A stretch of DNA of 64,000 nt from an uncultured Lentisphaeria bacterium (GTDB lineage: Bacteria > Verrucomicrobiota > Lentisphaeria > Victivallales > UBA1829): the NCBI GenBank assembly GCA_949282305.1, contig CASDPB010000047.1, positions 1-64,000 on the forward strand, written 5' to 3'. Shown here one piece after another: positions 17,564-26,508 of this stretch; position 1 is the stretch's first letter, and every line of letters begins with the position of its first letter. Below the pieces are notes generated by a model that saw only the letters and a list, made by a program, of their open reading frames with translations, did not search any database and was not told the origin of the DNA. The position numbers and the translations under genes are program-made.

Positions 17564-18632
17564 ACCGTGCCTCGTCTCCGCAGGGATAACTGCCGAGAAC
17601 GCGGAGCGCCTGCGTCTGCGGGCGCAGATACTCGATGGCACGCTTGACCTTCTCATCCTCGATGTGCCCAAGCAGGTCGATGAAGAAGTAATACTCCCAG
17701 TTCTGCACTTTGGACGGACGGCTTTCGATCATCGTGAGCGTAATTCCCTCGTTTTTGAACGGAAGCAGCGCGTCGTAAAGCACACCGACACGATCCTTGA
17801 TCGCAAAGCAGATCGACGTTTTGTCGTTGCCCGTCGGCAGCGGCATCTGATTGCCGAGAACCAGAAAACGGGTCGTGTTGTTCGGGTTGTCCTCGATGTT
17901 CTGGGCAAGGATGTTCAGTCCGTAAATCTCACCGGCGAACGCCCCTGCGATCGCGGCGGAGTCGGGTTCCTGCGCGGCGGTCGCGGCGGCACGGGAGTTG
18001 CTGGAACACTCGTGAACCTCAACATCCGGCAGATATTCGCTGATCCACGCGCGGCACTGGCTGAGGGACTGCACATGGCTGTAAAGTTTCCTGATCGACT
18101 TCATCGGGAACTTCGACAGCAGGGAATGATGCACCCGCAGGTTGATCTCCGCGCAGATTTTCGCATCGGAGTTCACAAAAATGTCAAGGGTATGGGAAAC
18201 CACGCCCTCGGTCGAATTCTCGACGGGAACGCATCCGTAGTCGGCGCGTCCGTTGTGAACGTCCGCGAAGATGTCGTCGATATTGCCTTTCGGGACGTAG
18301 GCGACGCTGTGCCCGAATTTGGAAACCGCCGCCAGATGGGTGAATGTGCCTTCCGGTCCCAGATATGCGATGTTCAGCGGATGTTCGAGGGCAAGCGCGC
18401 CGGACATGATCTCGCGGTAGACCGCCTTCAGAGTCGTCTGGCTCATCGGTCCCTGATTCAGCGCGGCGACTTTCTCAAATACGATTTTTTCCCGTTCCGG
18501 CACATAAAAAACGCCGGAGGAGTTCTTTTTATGCCGTCCGACCTCGATCACGGTCTGATAACGCTCATTGAGAAGTTTTACGATTTCCGCATCAATCGAA
18601 TCGATTTTTTTCCGCAGTTCATCCAGAGCCAT
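17562..18632 (-). CDS. pheA: Chorismate mutase / prephenate dehydratase
   Basis: 356 residues. An AroQ-type chorismate mutase domain (LDELRKKIDSIDAEIVKLLNER ... VGRHK) covers about 1-85. The prephenate dehydratase domain begins YLGPEGTFTHLAA and includes VPVENSTEGVV and the catalytic TTRFLVLG. A C-terminal ACT domain carries ITLTMIESRPSK, the phenylalanine-binding motif. The enzyme makes phenylpyruvate from chorismate, with phenylalanine feedback expected. The ATG at 18630-18632 is preferred over an upstream TTG because AAGGA lies nine bases before it. Confidence 0.95.
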   Translation of the reverse strand: MALDELRKKIDSIDAEIVKLLNERYQTVIEVGRHKKNSSGVFYVPEREKIVFEKVAALNQGPMSQTTLKAVYREIMSGALALEHPLNIAYLGPEGTFTHLAAVSKFGHSVAYVPKGNIDDIFADVHNGRADYGCVPVENSTEGVVSHTLDIFVNSDAKICAEINLRVHHSLLSKFPMKSIRKLYSHVQSLSQCRAWISEYLPDVEVHECSSNSRAAATAAQEPDSAAIAGAFAGEIYGLNILAQNIEDNPNNTTRFLVLGNQMPLPTGNDKTSICFAIKDRVGVLYDALLPFKNEGITLTMIESRPSKVQNWEYYFFIDLLGHIEDEKVKRAIEYLRPQTQALRVLGSYPCGDEAR

Positions 18633-18678
18633 ACGCAAAATCCTTCATTTTAAAATCATCTGTTTCATACAGCTTGTT

Positions 18679-18707
18679 AATTTACCACATTTTCTTCATT
18701 ATCTCAA
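18679..18707 (-). promoter_or_regulatory. Candidate pheA promoter
   Basis: On the minus strand TTGAGA and TAAATT are spaced by 17 bases, about 45 bases before the pheA start. Confidence 0.5.
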
Positions 18708-18780
18708 GCTGATTACTTGATTTTCACGTAAAAATGACAATATTTACCCACGTTGAAAATCAAGGGAGACAAAATCCATC

Positions 18781-19122
18781 ATGGCTGTCATCATCAAAAC
18801 TGTTCTTCTGCTGACCTGCTCCAATCTGTTCATGACCTTCGCATGGTATGCGCACCTCAGGAACATGTCCTCGAAACCGTGGTTCGTCGCGGCGCTCGCA
18901 AGCTGGGGAATCGCATTTTTTGAATACATGATTCAGGTTCCGGCAAACCGGATCGGCTACACCCAGCTGTCACTTGCCCAGCTCAAAATATTGCAGGAGG
19001 TCATCACCCTTTCCGTATTCGTGCCGTTTTCCATCCTCTACATGAAAGAAGGATTCAAGCTGGATTTCATCTGGGCGGGCCTCTGCCTCGTCGGCGCAGT
19101 TTATTTTATGTTCCGCACTTGA
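18781..19122 (+). CDS. DMT-superfamily small membrane protein (DUF486)
   Basis: 113 residues with four predicted membrane helices. TCSNLFMTFAWYAHLR near the N-terminus and the C-terminal YMKEGFKLDFIWAGLCLVGAVYFMF match the DUF486 small drug/metabolite-transporter-like family. It probably acts as a dimer in the inner membrane; the substrate is unknown. GGAGAC lies ten bases before the ATG. The promoter of the following nfeD-flotillin pair overlaps its last codons. Confidence 0.88.
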   Translation: MAVIIKTVLLLTCSNLFMTFAWYAHLRNMSSKPWFVAALASWGIAFFEYMIQVPANRIGYTQLSLAQLKILQEVITLSVFVPFSILYMKEGFKLDFIWAGLCLVGAVYFMFRT

Positions 19123-19147
19123 AAAAATGCAAAACTGGCACTATGCT
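19119..19147 (+). promoter_or_regulatory. Candidate promoter of nfeD-flotillin
   Basis: TTGAAA and TATGCT with a 17-base spacer begin inside the stop region of the DMT gene, about 50 bases before the NfeD start. Confidence 0.5.
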
Positions 19148-19196
19148 ACTTTTCAACAGCGGAAATGGCTGATGATTCTAACAAAGGGAGAGTAGA

Positions 19197-19820
19197 ATGA
19201 TTGACACCATTCTGAGCAATGTCGGCAATTTTCTTGCGGGCGCCCAGGCGATGATGATGTACTGGATCCTCGCCATTCTCGGGACGATTTTCTTCGGAGT
19301 CACCTGCCTTTTAAGTCTGTTCGGGCTCGGCGGCATCGACAATCCCGACTTTGACGCGGACGGTTCCATTCTGGACCATGCGGACACGGGCTATCTCGAC
19401 TTCAAACTTTTCTCGCTGCGCTCCGTGCTTGCCTTCCTGACGGTCTTCGGCTGGGGCGGCGTCATCTGGGGAAGCAAGGGAATCGCAGGTTTTTTCCTCG
19501 CGCTGCTCTGCGGCTTCATCACGATGCTGCTCACCGCTTCCATCCTCTATTTCATGATGCGTCTGCAGTACAGCGGCAATGTCGCAGCCGGGGATTTCAC
19601 CGGCAGAACCGGAACCGTCTACCTCGGCATTCCCGGCGGCAACGTGGAAGCGGGAAAAATCATCGTCTCCATCGGCGGCGCCACACATGAACTTCAGGCA
19701 GTTGCGGAGGAACCGCTTCCGACGGGAACGCCGATTGTCGTGGTCAAGCCTCTCGACGGCAGACGTTTTCTTGTAAAAAAAGAAGTGATGTCAGAAGTCC
19801 CAAACAATAACATAAAATAA
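19197..19820 (+). CDS. NfeD-like membrane protein (flotillin partner)
   Basis: 207 residues: an N-terminal segment with about three membrane helices (YWILAILGTIFFGVTCLLSLFG, a helix near 75-90, LLCGFITMLLTASILYFMM), then a soluble OB-fold-like domain (GRTGTVYLGIPGGNVEAGKIIV ... GTPIVVVKPLDGRRFLVKK). This matches YuaF/NfeD proteins, which are encoded with flotillins and thought to anchor membrane microdomains. Its gene is 10 bases from the flotillin gene. Confidence 0.85.
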   Translation: MIDTILSNVGNFLAGAQAMMMYWILAILGTIFFGVTCLLSLFGLGGIDNPDFDADGSILDHADTGYLDFKLFSLRSVLAFLTVFGWGGVIWGSKGIAGFFLALLCGFITMLLTASILYFMMRLQYSGNVAAGDFTGRTGTVYLGIPGGNVEAGKIIVSIGGATHELQAVAEEPLPTGTPIVVVKPLDGRRFLVKKEVMSEVPNNNIK

Positions 19821-19830
19821 GGAGTCGTAT

Positions 19831-21468
19831 ATGGAATTTGTTCCATTCCTCGCAGCCCAGCAGATCGGAGGCGGTGCAATTCTGCTCATCGTCATCATCG
19901 TATTTGTGGCGTTCGCCGTTTTCATCGGAGTCCTCGCCCGGATCAAAAAATGTCCGTCCGACCGGATTATGGTCATTTACGGGTCACAGGTATTTCACAA
20001 GGACAAGACAACGAAACATGCGGCACGCTGCATCCACGGCGGCACCGCTTTCATCTGGCCGGTCGTCCAGGACTACGGTTTTCTCTCCCTGCGCCCGATC
20101 CAGCTTGAGGTGAACCTGCGCAACGCGCTCTGCAAACAGAACATCCGCATCAATGTGCCGTCGGTCTTTACGGTCGGCGTCAGCACGGATGAAACGCTCA
20201 TGGGCAACGCGGCAAACCGTCTGCTGGGACTCCAGCCGGACGCCATCGGAGAACTGGCAAAAGACATCATCTTCGGTCAGCTGCGCCTGGTGATCGCATC
20301 CATGACGATTGAACAGATCAACTCCGACCGCGAAACATTCCTGCGCAGCATCGAACAGAACGTCGCGGAGGAACTCAACAAGATCGGACTCCTGCTCCTG
20401 AACGTCAACATCACCGACATCACCGACGAAAGCGGATACATTGACGCAATTGGAAAACGCGCGGCGTCGGAAGCCATCAACAAGGCGCGTATCGAAGTCG
20501 CGGAAGAAGAGCGCAAGGGCGGAATCGGAGAAGCCGAAGCGCGCAAGGCGCAGCGTATCGCGGTATCCCAGGCGGAAGCCGAAGCACAGGCGGGAGAAGC
20601 CAATGCCGACCGGGAACGCCGCATCGCCGTAACCCAGGCGGAAGCGCAGGCGCAGTCCGGAGAAGCCGACGCCGACAAGCAGCGCCGCATCGCCATCAAG
20701 GAAGCCGAAGCACAGGCGCAGATCGGGGAAGCCAATGCCGACAAGGAACGCCGTATCGCCATCAAACAGGCGGAAGCCCTTGCAATCGAAGGCGAAAACG
20801 TTTCCGCCATCGAGATTGCGAAGTCCAACGCCACAAGGGTGGAAAACGAAGCCGACGCCTACCGTCAGGCGGAAGCCGCAAAACGCATTGCGGAAGCCAA
20901 GATCAAACAGGCGGATTACGAAGCGGAAATGCTTGCCCAGGTCGCACGTGCAAAGATGGAAATGGAAAAGCAGAAAGCGGAAACCCTTGTCCACGCCGAA
21001 ATCGACAAAGAACAGGTTGTCATCCAGGCGGAAGCGGAAGCCGAAAGACGCAGATGCGAAGCCAAGGGCGAAGCCGATGCCATTTATGCGAAACTTGAGG
21101 CAGAAGCCCGCGGCAATTATGAAATCCTCAAAGCGAAAGGGGAAGGATACCAGCAGATCATCGCCTCCTGCAACGGCAACGCCGACGCCGCAGGAAAAAT
21201 GCTCCTCATCGAAAAACTGGAAGAACTTGTCAAGCTCCAGACCGAAGCAATCAAAAACATCAAGATCGACAAAGTCACCGTCTGGGATGGCGGACAGCAG
21301 GTCAACGGCAAGAACTCCACAGCCAATTTCCTCAGCGGCATGGTGCAGAGCATCCCTCCGCTTCATGATGTCGCCGGACTGGCTGGAATCGATCTCCCCG
21401 GTTATCTCGGAAAGATTCAGGAGAGCGGCAGTCAGGAGAAGACGCCCCCCGCTCCGCAGCAGCAGTAA
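19831..21468 (+). CDS. Flotillin (YuaG/FloT-type)
   Basis: 545 residues. One membrane helix (about 16-37) is followed by an SPFH/band-7 domain (about 38-225) and a long Ala/Glu-rich coiled coil. Flotillins scaffold membrane microdomains. The coiled coil contains four copies of a 22-residue unit (GEANADRERRIAVTQAEAQA-like), seen in DNA as a roughly 66-bp tandem repeat at about 20535-20785. That repeat may vary in number between strains. AAGGAG precedes the ATG. The C-terminus is Pro/Gln-rich. Cotranscribed with the NfeD-like partner. Confidence 0.93.
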   Translation: MEFVPFLAAQQIGGGAILLIVIIVFVAFAVFIGVLARIKKCPSDRIMVIYGSQVFHKDKTTKHAARCIHGGTAFIWPVVQDYGFLSLRPIQLEVNLRNALCKQNIRINVPSVFTVGVSTDETLMGNAANRLLGLQPDAIGELAKDIIFGQLRLVIASMTIEQINSDRETFLRSIEQNVAEELNKIGLLLLNVNITDITDESGYIDAIGKRAASEAINKARIEVAEEERKGGIGEAEARKAQRIAVSQAEAEAQAGEANADRERRIAVTQAEAQAQSGEADADKQRRIAIKEAEAQAQIGEANADKERRIAIKQAEALAIEGENVSAIEIAKSNATRVENEADAYRQAEAAKRIAEAKIKQADYEAEMLAQVARAKMEMEKQKAETLVHAEIDKEQVVIQAEAEAERRRCEAKGEADAIYAKLEAEARGNYEILKAKGEGYQQIIASCNGNADAAGKMLLIEKLEELVKLQTEAIKNIKIDKVTVWDGGQQVNGKNSTANFLSGMVQSIPPLHDVAGLAGIDLPGYLGKIQESGSQEKTPPAPQQQ

Positions 21469-21487
21469 TCTTTCTCAATGCGGTTTT

Positions 21488-21525
21488 CCCCTCTCATGCA
21501 AATACGGCAGAGAGGGGATTTTTTT
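21488..21525 (+). terminator. Rho-independent terminator of the flotillin operon
   Basis: CCCCTCTC (21488-21495) and GAGAGGGG (21510-21517) form the stem, followed by ATTTTTTT. Confidence 0.85.
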
Positions 21526-21559
21526 GTGAAAGCGGTTCGGCAACGCGGCTTTCATATTC

Positions 21560-21599
21560 CGAAATAGAAAAACCGGGCTCCTTTCGGAAACCCGGTTTT
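21560..21599 (-). terminator. Rho-independent terminator of the dehydrogenase gene
   Basis: AAAACCGGG and CCCGGTTTT arms form a hairpin. On the minus strand the run continues TTTTTCTATTT, so it mainly serves the gene to its right. Confidence 0.8.
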
Positions 21600-21624
21600 A
21601 TTCAATAACCTGACAGGAAATGAA

Positions 21625-22650
21625 TCAGAACTTGTAAACCTGCTTGTTTTTGACGGATTCAATCATGCCGAGGGCAATTTCAATGGAGTTGAAACCGTCC
21701 TGAACACCGGGCATTTCGACCTTTTCACCGAGAATGTTGCGGGCGAAGTCAATGATCTCCTGCGTATAGCCGGAAGCGACCTTGACCTCTTCCACACCGA
21801 TCCCCGCATCTGCCGCGTTTTCCACGCCGATCTCCTGTTTTTCCCCGCCAAGCGGACAGTAAGCGACCGTCTCGGCTCCGCTCAGGCTCAGACAGCCTTT
21901 CTCCCCGTAGATTTCCATCAGCTCATTGGAGCGCCCGAATCTCTGCCATGTGCAGAACATATTGCAGATCACACCGTTTTTATAGGTAATGATGCCATCG
22001 ACCATATCGGAAGGGTTTTTCTGAGCCGGATCCAGAAGCATGCCGTCCGCATAAACTCTCTCCGGCTTCCCGAAGAACCAGTTGGCAAGGTCGACATGAT
22101 GCGCAAGCATATCCACAATGACACCGCCGCATTTATCGAAATCCGTAAACCAGTCGCCATATTCCCGGCGATACATCCCCAGGGGGAGATCCACATTGCA
22201 GAAGCGGATTCTGCCGATCAGCCCGGAATCAAGCAGCTCCTTGCATTTTCTGGTCTTCGCCATGGCACGGCGGACAAAACCGATCGCAAAAAACTTTTTG
22301 GACTTTTTGACGAGTTCAAGCATTTCGAGTGAGTTCTTCAGATCGCGGCAGAGCGGTTTCTCGCAGAAGATATGCTTGTCTGCGGTGACTGCGGCACGGA
22401 TTCCCTCCTGATGGCAGTAAGTTGGCGAAGCTATGACAACCGCATCCAGATCCGGAATCCCGGCAAGCTCTTCCGGCCCGGAACAGATGACTGCCCCGTA
22501 TTTTTCGTGCATGTCCTTTGCGGCGGATTCTTTCGGATCGTAAACTGCTGCGACCTGGGCATCAATTCCTGCCAGTGTCTTCAACTGGACGATGTTGCCG
22601 GCATGAACACTTCCAAGCCGGCCGGCTCCGATGATTCCGAACTTCAACAT
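21625..22650 (-). CDS. Gfo/Idh/MocA family dehydrogenase (inositol-dehydrogenase-like)
   Basis: 341 residues. FGIIGAGRLGSVHAGNIV is the NAD-binding motif, CEKPLC is the conserved Lys-Pro motif, and GGVIVDMLAHHVDLANWFFG holds the catalytic Asp/His pair as in inositol 2-dehydrogenases (IolG). The substrate is not certain. The ATG at 22648-22650 follows CGGAG; an earlier in-frame TTG would run into the repeat array and is rejected. The gene has its own terminator and an unusual repeat region upstream. Confidence 0.9.
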   Translation of the reverse strand: MLKFGIIGAGRLGSVHAGNIVQLKTLAGIDAQVAAVYDPKESAAKDMHEKYGAVICSGPEELAGIPDLDAVVIASPTYCHQEGIRAAVTADKHIFCEKPLCRDLKNSLEMLELVKKSKKFFAIGFVRRAMAKTRKCKELLDSGLIGRIRFCNVDLPLGMYRREYGDWFTDFDKCGGVIVDMLAHHVDLANWFFGKPERVYADGMLLDPAQKNPSDMVDGIITYKNGVICNMFCTWQRFGRSNELMEIYGEKGCLSLSGAETVAYCPLGGEKQEIGVENAADAGIGVEEVKVASGYTQEIIDFARNILGEKVEMPGVQDGFNSIEIALGMIESVKNKQVYKF

Positions 22651-22780
22651 TTCGTTTCTCCGTTTTTGATTATTGTTTTGCACATCGGCAACAGTCACCT
22701 GGTAACACGTGACACCTATTATTATAATCCACTCCGGAATATTGTCAAGAGGGAAAACGGAAAAAATCAAAAGAGAGGAA

Positions 22781-23290
22781 CGCGAGAGGGCAAGATTGCA
22801 AGATTGCAAGGTTGCGAGATTGCGAGACTTGATTCTGATTGCGAGGTTGCGAGAGGGCGAGAGGCAAGATTGCAAGATTGCAAGATAGCGAGACTTGATT
22901 CAGGTAGCGAGATTGCGAGGCTGCGAGGTTGCGAGATAGTGGCTAGTGTTCAGTGGAAATGTCTACTGTTCTTTCCCAGCTTTTAAGCAGCCATCGCCTA
23001 CTGTCTTGCAACCATTTTTCAGTTGTTAGTGGCTTGGTGTTCAGTGATTAGTGAGTTGTTAGTGTTTAGTGTAAATGTCTACTGTTCCTTTGCCTTGTTT
23101 TTAACCGCCTATAGACCACTCCCCATTAACCATTAGCCACCAACTATCCCTCTTGCAACCTTGTACTCTTGCCCTCTCGCCACTTCGCAATCTTGCCCTC
23201 TCGCTATCTCGCTATCTGAATCAAGTCTCGCTATCTGAATCAAGTCTCGCTACCTCGCTATCTTGCTATCTCGCAATCTCGCAATCTGGA
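22781..23290. repeat. Inverted array of 8-bp repeats around a repeated core
   Basis: The left arm (about 22781-22940) is built from GC(A/G)AG(A/G)T(T/A)-type octamers. The right arm (about 23150-23290) is built from the reverse complement of the same octamers. The longer word GCGAGACTTGATTCAG occurs at 22888-22903, and its complement at 23216-23231 and 23235-23250. The core between the arms contains AAATGTCTACTGTTC twice (about 22957 and 23073) and many AGTG/TTAGTG words. No gene fits this region. The arms could fold into a very long imperfect stem. Confidence 0.85.
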
Positions 23291-23291
23291 A

Positions 23292-23804
23292 TCATTCCAC
23301 CTGTGCGGCGCGAATAATCGTCACGGTTTCGACAGGGACATCATCGTGTCCGGCTCTGGAACAGGTTGCAACTTTTTCTATTTTGTCAACCACATCCATA
23401 CCTTCCACGACATGCCCGAAAACACAGTAACCGAAACCGCGCGGGGAGTTGTCCTGATGATCCAGGAAATCATTGTCAACCGTATTGATGAAGAACTGAC
23501 AGGTGGCACTGTCAATGACACCGGTACGGGCCATGGCAATGGTTCCGCGCTTGTTGGAACCGCCGTTCGCCGCTTCATTCTTAATCGGCGCCTGCGTCGG
23601 CTTCTGTTCCATTTCGGCAGTCAGCCCGCCCCCCTGGATCATGAATCCCGGAATGACTCTATGGAAAATTGTCCTGACATAATGCCCGGATTTCACGTAG
23701 GAAAGAAAATTTTCCACCGTAATGGGCGTATCTTTGGCAAAAAGTTCAAGGGTGATGGAACCGAGGGTTGTCTCGATTACGACTTTAGGAGCGCTTTCAC
23801 TCAT
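23292..23804 (-). CDS. Cyclophilin-type peptidyl-prolyl isomerase
   Basis: 170 residues, a single cyclophilin domain without signal peptide, so cytoplasmic. Marks are [15 protein letters not shown] (catalytic Arg and Phe), [26 protein letters not shown] and [16 protein letters not shown]. It speeds proline isomerisation during protein folding. It is the last gene of the run eda, gnnA-like, ispE, cyclophilin, and its end abuts the inverted repeat array. Confidence 0.93.
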   Translation of the reverse strand: MSESAPKVVIETTLGSITLELFAKDTPITVENFLSYVKSGHYVRTIFHRVIPGFMIQGGGLTAEMEQKPTQAPIKNEAANGGSNKRGTIAMARTGVIDSATCQFFINTVDNDFLDHQDNSPRGFGYCVFGHVVEGMDVVDKIEKVATCSRAGHDDVPVETVTIIRAAQVE

Positions 23805-23820
23805 TTTACAGATCCTTTTG

Positions 23821-24681
23821 TTATGCTTTCAGCAGTTTTACTGCGTATTTTCCGATTCTTGCATTCACATGCTCCCAGACCCGTTCCCGCGCCTCGAAGC
23901 TCTCATAAAAAACAAACAGAGAAGGCCCGCTTCCGCTCACCATAACCCGGCTTCCGCCGAAGGCGAGTTCCCTCTTCAAAAGTTCCAGCAGCGGGAATTT
24001 CTCCATGACGGCATACTCCAGATCATTCCGCAGACAAGACGCTGCACGCAGAAAATCCCCTTCGCGCAGCGCATCCAGAAGCGAATCCAGAGTCCGCGTA
24101 TCTTTCATCGCAGCGGCATGATTCAGATGACGATAGCTCCACGAAGCACTCACGGGAAACGCCGGCGCGGCAATCAGAAGCGGCAAAGAGCGCGGAATAT
24201 CCGATACTTCCTCCAGAAGCTCCCCTACGCCGCGTCCAATCGAAGGAACCGGATTCAGGAAAAACGGAACGTCCGCGCCGATTTTCCCGGCGATCCGGTG
24301 AACCGCGTCACCATCCAAAGCGCCGAATTTTCTCTGCATCAGCAGCAGAACCGCGGCAGCATCGGAACTGCCTCCGCCCATTCCCCCCGCAACAGGAATC
24401 CTTTTGCCGATGGAGATTTCCACTCCGGTTTCCAGTCCCGCGGTCTTCAGATAGAGTTCCGCGGCTTTCCAGCAGATGTTGGATTCATCGGAAGGCACGC
24501 CGGAAGCTCCGCAGAAAACACGGATTCCCGGCTGTTCGGTAAAGAGAAGGGAAACGGAATCCGCAATCTTTTCCATCGGGAAAAACAGAGTTTCAATCTC
24601 ATGATAGGAATCGGGGCGTCTGCCCGCAACCTTCAGAAACAGATTGACTTTGCCCGGAGTTTCCAGTGTAAACGTGTCCAT
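23821..24681 (-). CDS. ispE: 4-diphosphocytidyl-2-C-methyl-D-erythritol kinase
   Basis: 286 residues, GHMP kinase family. The N-terminal [23 protein letters not shown] segment and the ATP loop [15 protein letters not shown] are diagnostic, and [17 protein letters not shown] is the third GHMP motif. IspE phosphorylates CDP-methylerythritol in the non-mevalonate isoprenoid pathway, in the cytoplasm. It lies 14 bases after the GnnA-like dehydrogenase and 16 before cyclophilin, so it is probably cotranscribed with both. Confidence 0.93.
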   Translation of the reverse strand: MDTFTLETPGKVNLFLKVAGRRPDSYHEIETLFFPMEKIADSVSLLFTEQPGIRVFCGASGVPSDESNICWKAAELYLKTAGLETGVEISIGKRIPVAGGMGGGSSDAAAVLLLMQRKFGALDGDAVHRIAGKIGADVPFFLNPVPSIGRGVGELLEEVSDIPRSLPLLIAAPAFPVSASWSYRHLNHAAAMKDTRTLDSLLDALREGDFLRAASCLRNDLEYAVMEKFPLLELLKRELAFGGSRVMVSGSGPSLFVFYESFEARERVWEHVNARIGKYAVKLLKA

Positions 24682-24695
24682 ATGGAGCAGAGCTC

Positions 24696-25697
24696 TTATT
24701 TTCTGAAACGATAGAGATCGTATTTTCTGTTGTAAGCGTCGATCTCCTCCGTGATCGCCACAGCCAGCTCGAGAGCGCGCAGTCCCTGAGCGCCGGTCAC
24801 GCGCGGCTGAACGATCATGGGTCCTTTCTTGGTCTTCCTGACAGCCTGCACGAAATCATTGATTTCCGCTGCGAGCGCATTCTTTTCACAGAGGTTGACA
24901 TGTTTGCTGGCGACGCCGAGAAAACTTTTACGGATGATTTTTCCGGTGCTTTTGGCATAATCCATGGAAATATAGGAATCGGTCTGGAAAACACGGAATT
25001 TGCGCATGGGCTCGGTACTGACGCGGCTCGCCGTCACATTGGCGACAGTTCCGTTTTTGAATTTGATGCGGACATTCGCAATATCCTCGGTTTTGCTCAG
25101 GACCGGCATTCCGACGGCGTCGAAACGTTCCACATCGCTGCCGACCATTGTAAGCACGAGGTCAAGATCATGGATCATCAGGTCAAGCACAACGCTGACT
25201 TCCGTGCCGCGGCGGTGCAGCCCGGGGCGCGGCGGCGGGTATTTCGCAAGACGGTGCGCTTCGATGAAGAGCGTATTGGAACGGTTCTTTTCCAGAAAGT
25301 CCATCGCGGCGTTGAAGCGTTCCACGTGCCCCACTCCAAACACCAGATTGCGCATCTCCGCGGCTTTCACCATCGCGCGCGCCTCTTCGACAGTCGCCGC
25401 AATCGGCTTTTCCATCAGGATGTGCTTTCCCATTTCGATAAGCGGCATCGCCGTCTCGTAATGGCCCGTCGCGGGAACGGCAACAGTGAGGGCATCGCAT
25501 TTTTCAGCGAGCGCCGCAACCGTGTCGAATGCGGGAACGCCGTATTCCCTGCCGACATCCGCGGCGGCTCCCGGAGAAACGTCATAGACACCGATCAGCT
25601 CGGCGTCCGGATTCGCTTTATAGAGTCTGGTATGATGATGCCCCAGGACACCGACGCCGACAACTCCGACTTTGATTTTTTCTTTTTTCCCAAACAT
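24696..25697 (-). CDS. Gfo/Idh/MocA dehydrogenase, GnnA-like
   Basis: 333 residues. NAD-binding GVVGVGVLGHHHTRLY, the motif MEKPIA, and then GHVERFNAAM, FIEAHRLAKY and VSVVLDLMIHDLDLVLTMVG. This combination is typical of the branch containing GnnA, which oxidises UDP-GlcNAc at C3 on the way to amino-linked lipid A. The assignment is by motif resemblance only. The partner transaminase would be a DegT protein; one exists at 8503 but is not linked. GGAGAA precedes the ATG. Confidence 0.85.
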   Translation of the reverse strand: MFGKKEKIKVGVVGVGVLGHHHTRLYKANPDAELIGVYDVSPGAAADVGREYGVPAFDTVAALAEKCDALTVAVPATGHYETAMPLIEMGKHILMEKPIAATVEEARAMVKAAEMRNLVFGVGHVERFNAAMDFLEKNRSNTLFIEAHRLAKYPPPRPGLHRRGTEVSVVLDLMIHDLDLVLTMVGSDVERFDAVGMPVLSKTEDIANVRIKFKNGTVANVTASRVSTEPMRKFRVFQTDSYISMDYAKSTGKIIRKSFLGVASKHVNLCEKNALAAEINDFVQAVRKTKKGPMIVQPRVTGAQGLRALELAVAITEEIDAYNRKYDLYRFRK

Positions 25698-25727
25698 GAA
25701 ACGTTCTCCGGTTTGATTGTCAGTTCA

Positions 25728-26339
25728 TCAAAGAGACTTTGCAAGCGCCACGGCTTTTCTGATGCCCTCGGCATCCGCCTTGTTCAGCCACGTGCCGCCC
25801 GCGGCGGAAACCTCGGGAACCGCAAGCCACTCCGCCGCATTGTCGATCGTGACGCCGCCGGTAGGCATGAATTTGATTCCGAGATGTTTATAAGGAGCTG
25901 CAATGGACTTGAGCATCTTGACGCCGCCCGCCGCCTCCGCGGGGAAGAACTTGAAGAAGCGGCAGCCGAGTTCGTATGCCTGCTCGATTTCAGACGGGGT
26001 GCAGATTCCGGGGGCGAACGCATAGCCGTTTTTCATCGCCTCGCGGACCACCGTGGGATTGAATCCGGGAGCGACGGCGAACTTCGCGCCGGCATCGAAC
26101 GCCCGGTGCAGATCGGCGGTATTCAGAACCGTTCCCGCACCGATGAACATTTCGGGAAAACGTCTGGAAGCCTCGCGGATAACGGATTCCGCCGCTTTTG
26201 TGCGGAATGTTATCTCCGCCACAGGCAGTCCGCACTCACAAAGCATCTCGCATCTTCTGAGCCCGCTTTCAAGATCCTCCAGAACCAGAACGGGAATAAT
26301 TTTGTACCGGGCAAGCGTATCACCGATGGCTGTCGTCAT
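25728..26339 (-). CDS. eda: KDPG/KHG aldolase
   Basis: 203 residues, a TIM-barrel class I aldolase. The early IIPVLVLED strand, the Glu in VAEITFRTKAA, GAGTVLN, the Schiff-base Lys in FFKFFPAEAAGG, and MPTGGVTIDNA all match Eda. It splits 2-keto-3-deoxy-6-phosphogluconate (and 4-hydroxy-2-oxoglutarate) to pyruvate. The second ATG (26339) has GAGG at a proper distance, unlike the first at 26345. It heads the four-gene run ending in cyclophilin. Confidence 0.93.
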   Translation of the reverse strand: MTTAIGDTLARYKIIPVLVLEDLESGLRRCEMLCECGLPVAEITFRTKAAESVIREASRRFPEMFIGAGTVLNTADLHRAFDAGAKFAVAPGFNPTVVREAMKNGYAFAPGICTPSEIEQAYELGCRFFKFFPAEAAGGVKMLKSIAAPYKHLGIKFMPTGGVTIDNAAEWLAVPEVSAAGGTWLNKADAEGIRKAVALAKSL

Positions 26340-26508
26340 TTTCATACCTCATATTATTGTTTTGGTTTCCATGCAATGCAGGGAATATACCATAGTCTTC
26401 TCTTTTTTGCAATTTGAAATCATGGGGCATTCATAACTTTTTCCTATCCGGAGACAATGCGGCAGCCGCAGCCGCGGACTCCCCGTTTCTTCCGCCCCAT
26501 TGCTTCCA

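Noticed and set aside
19984-21366. 460-codon minus-strand frame opposite flotillin
   Set aside because: Phe/Gly/Asp repeats mirror the flotillin Ala/Glu repeats on the other strand; it is a shadow of the repeat.
22372-22986. Plus-strand frame reading the octamer repeats as a repeat protein
   Set aside because: The repeats have an 8-bp period, not a multiple of three; the frame starts inside the dehydrogenase and has no RBS.
22781-23290. CRISPR array
   Set aside because: No constant repeat of 23-47 bp with equal unique spacers, the arms are inverted, and no cas genes are present.
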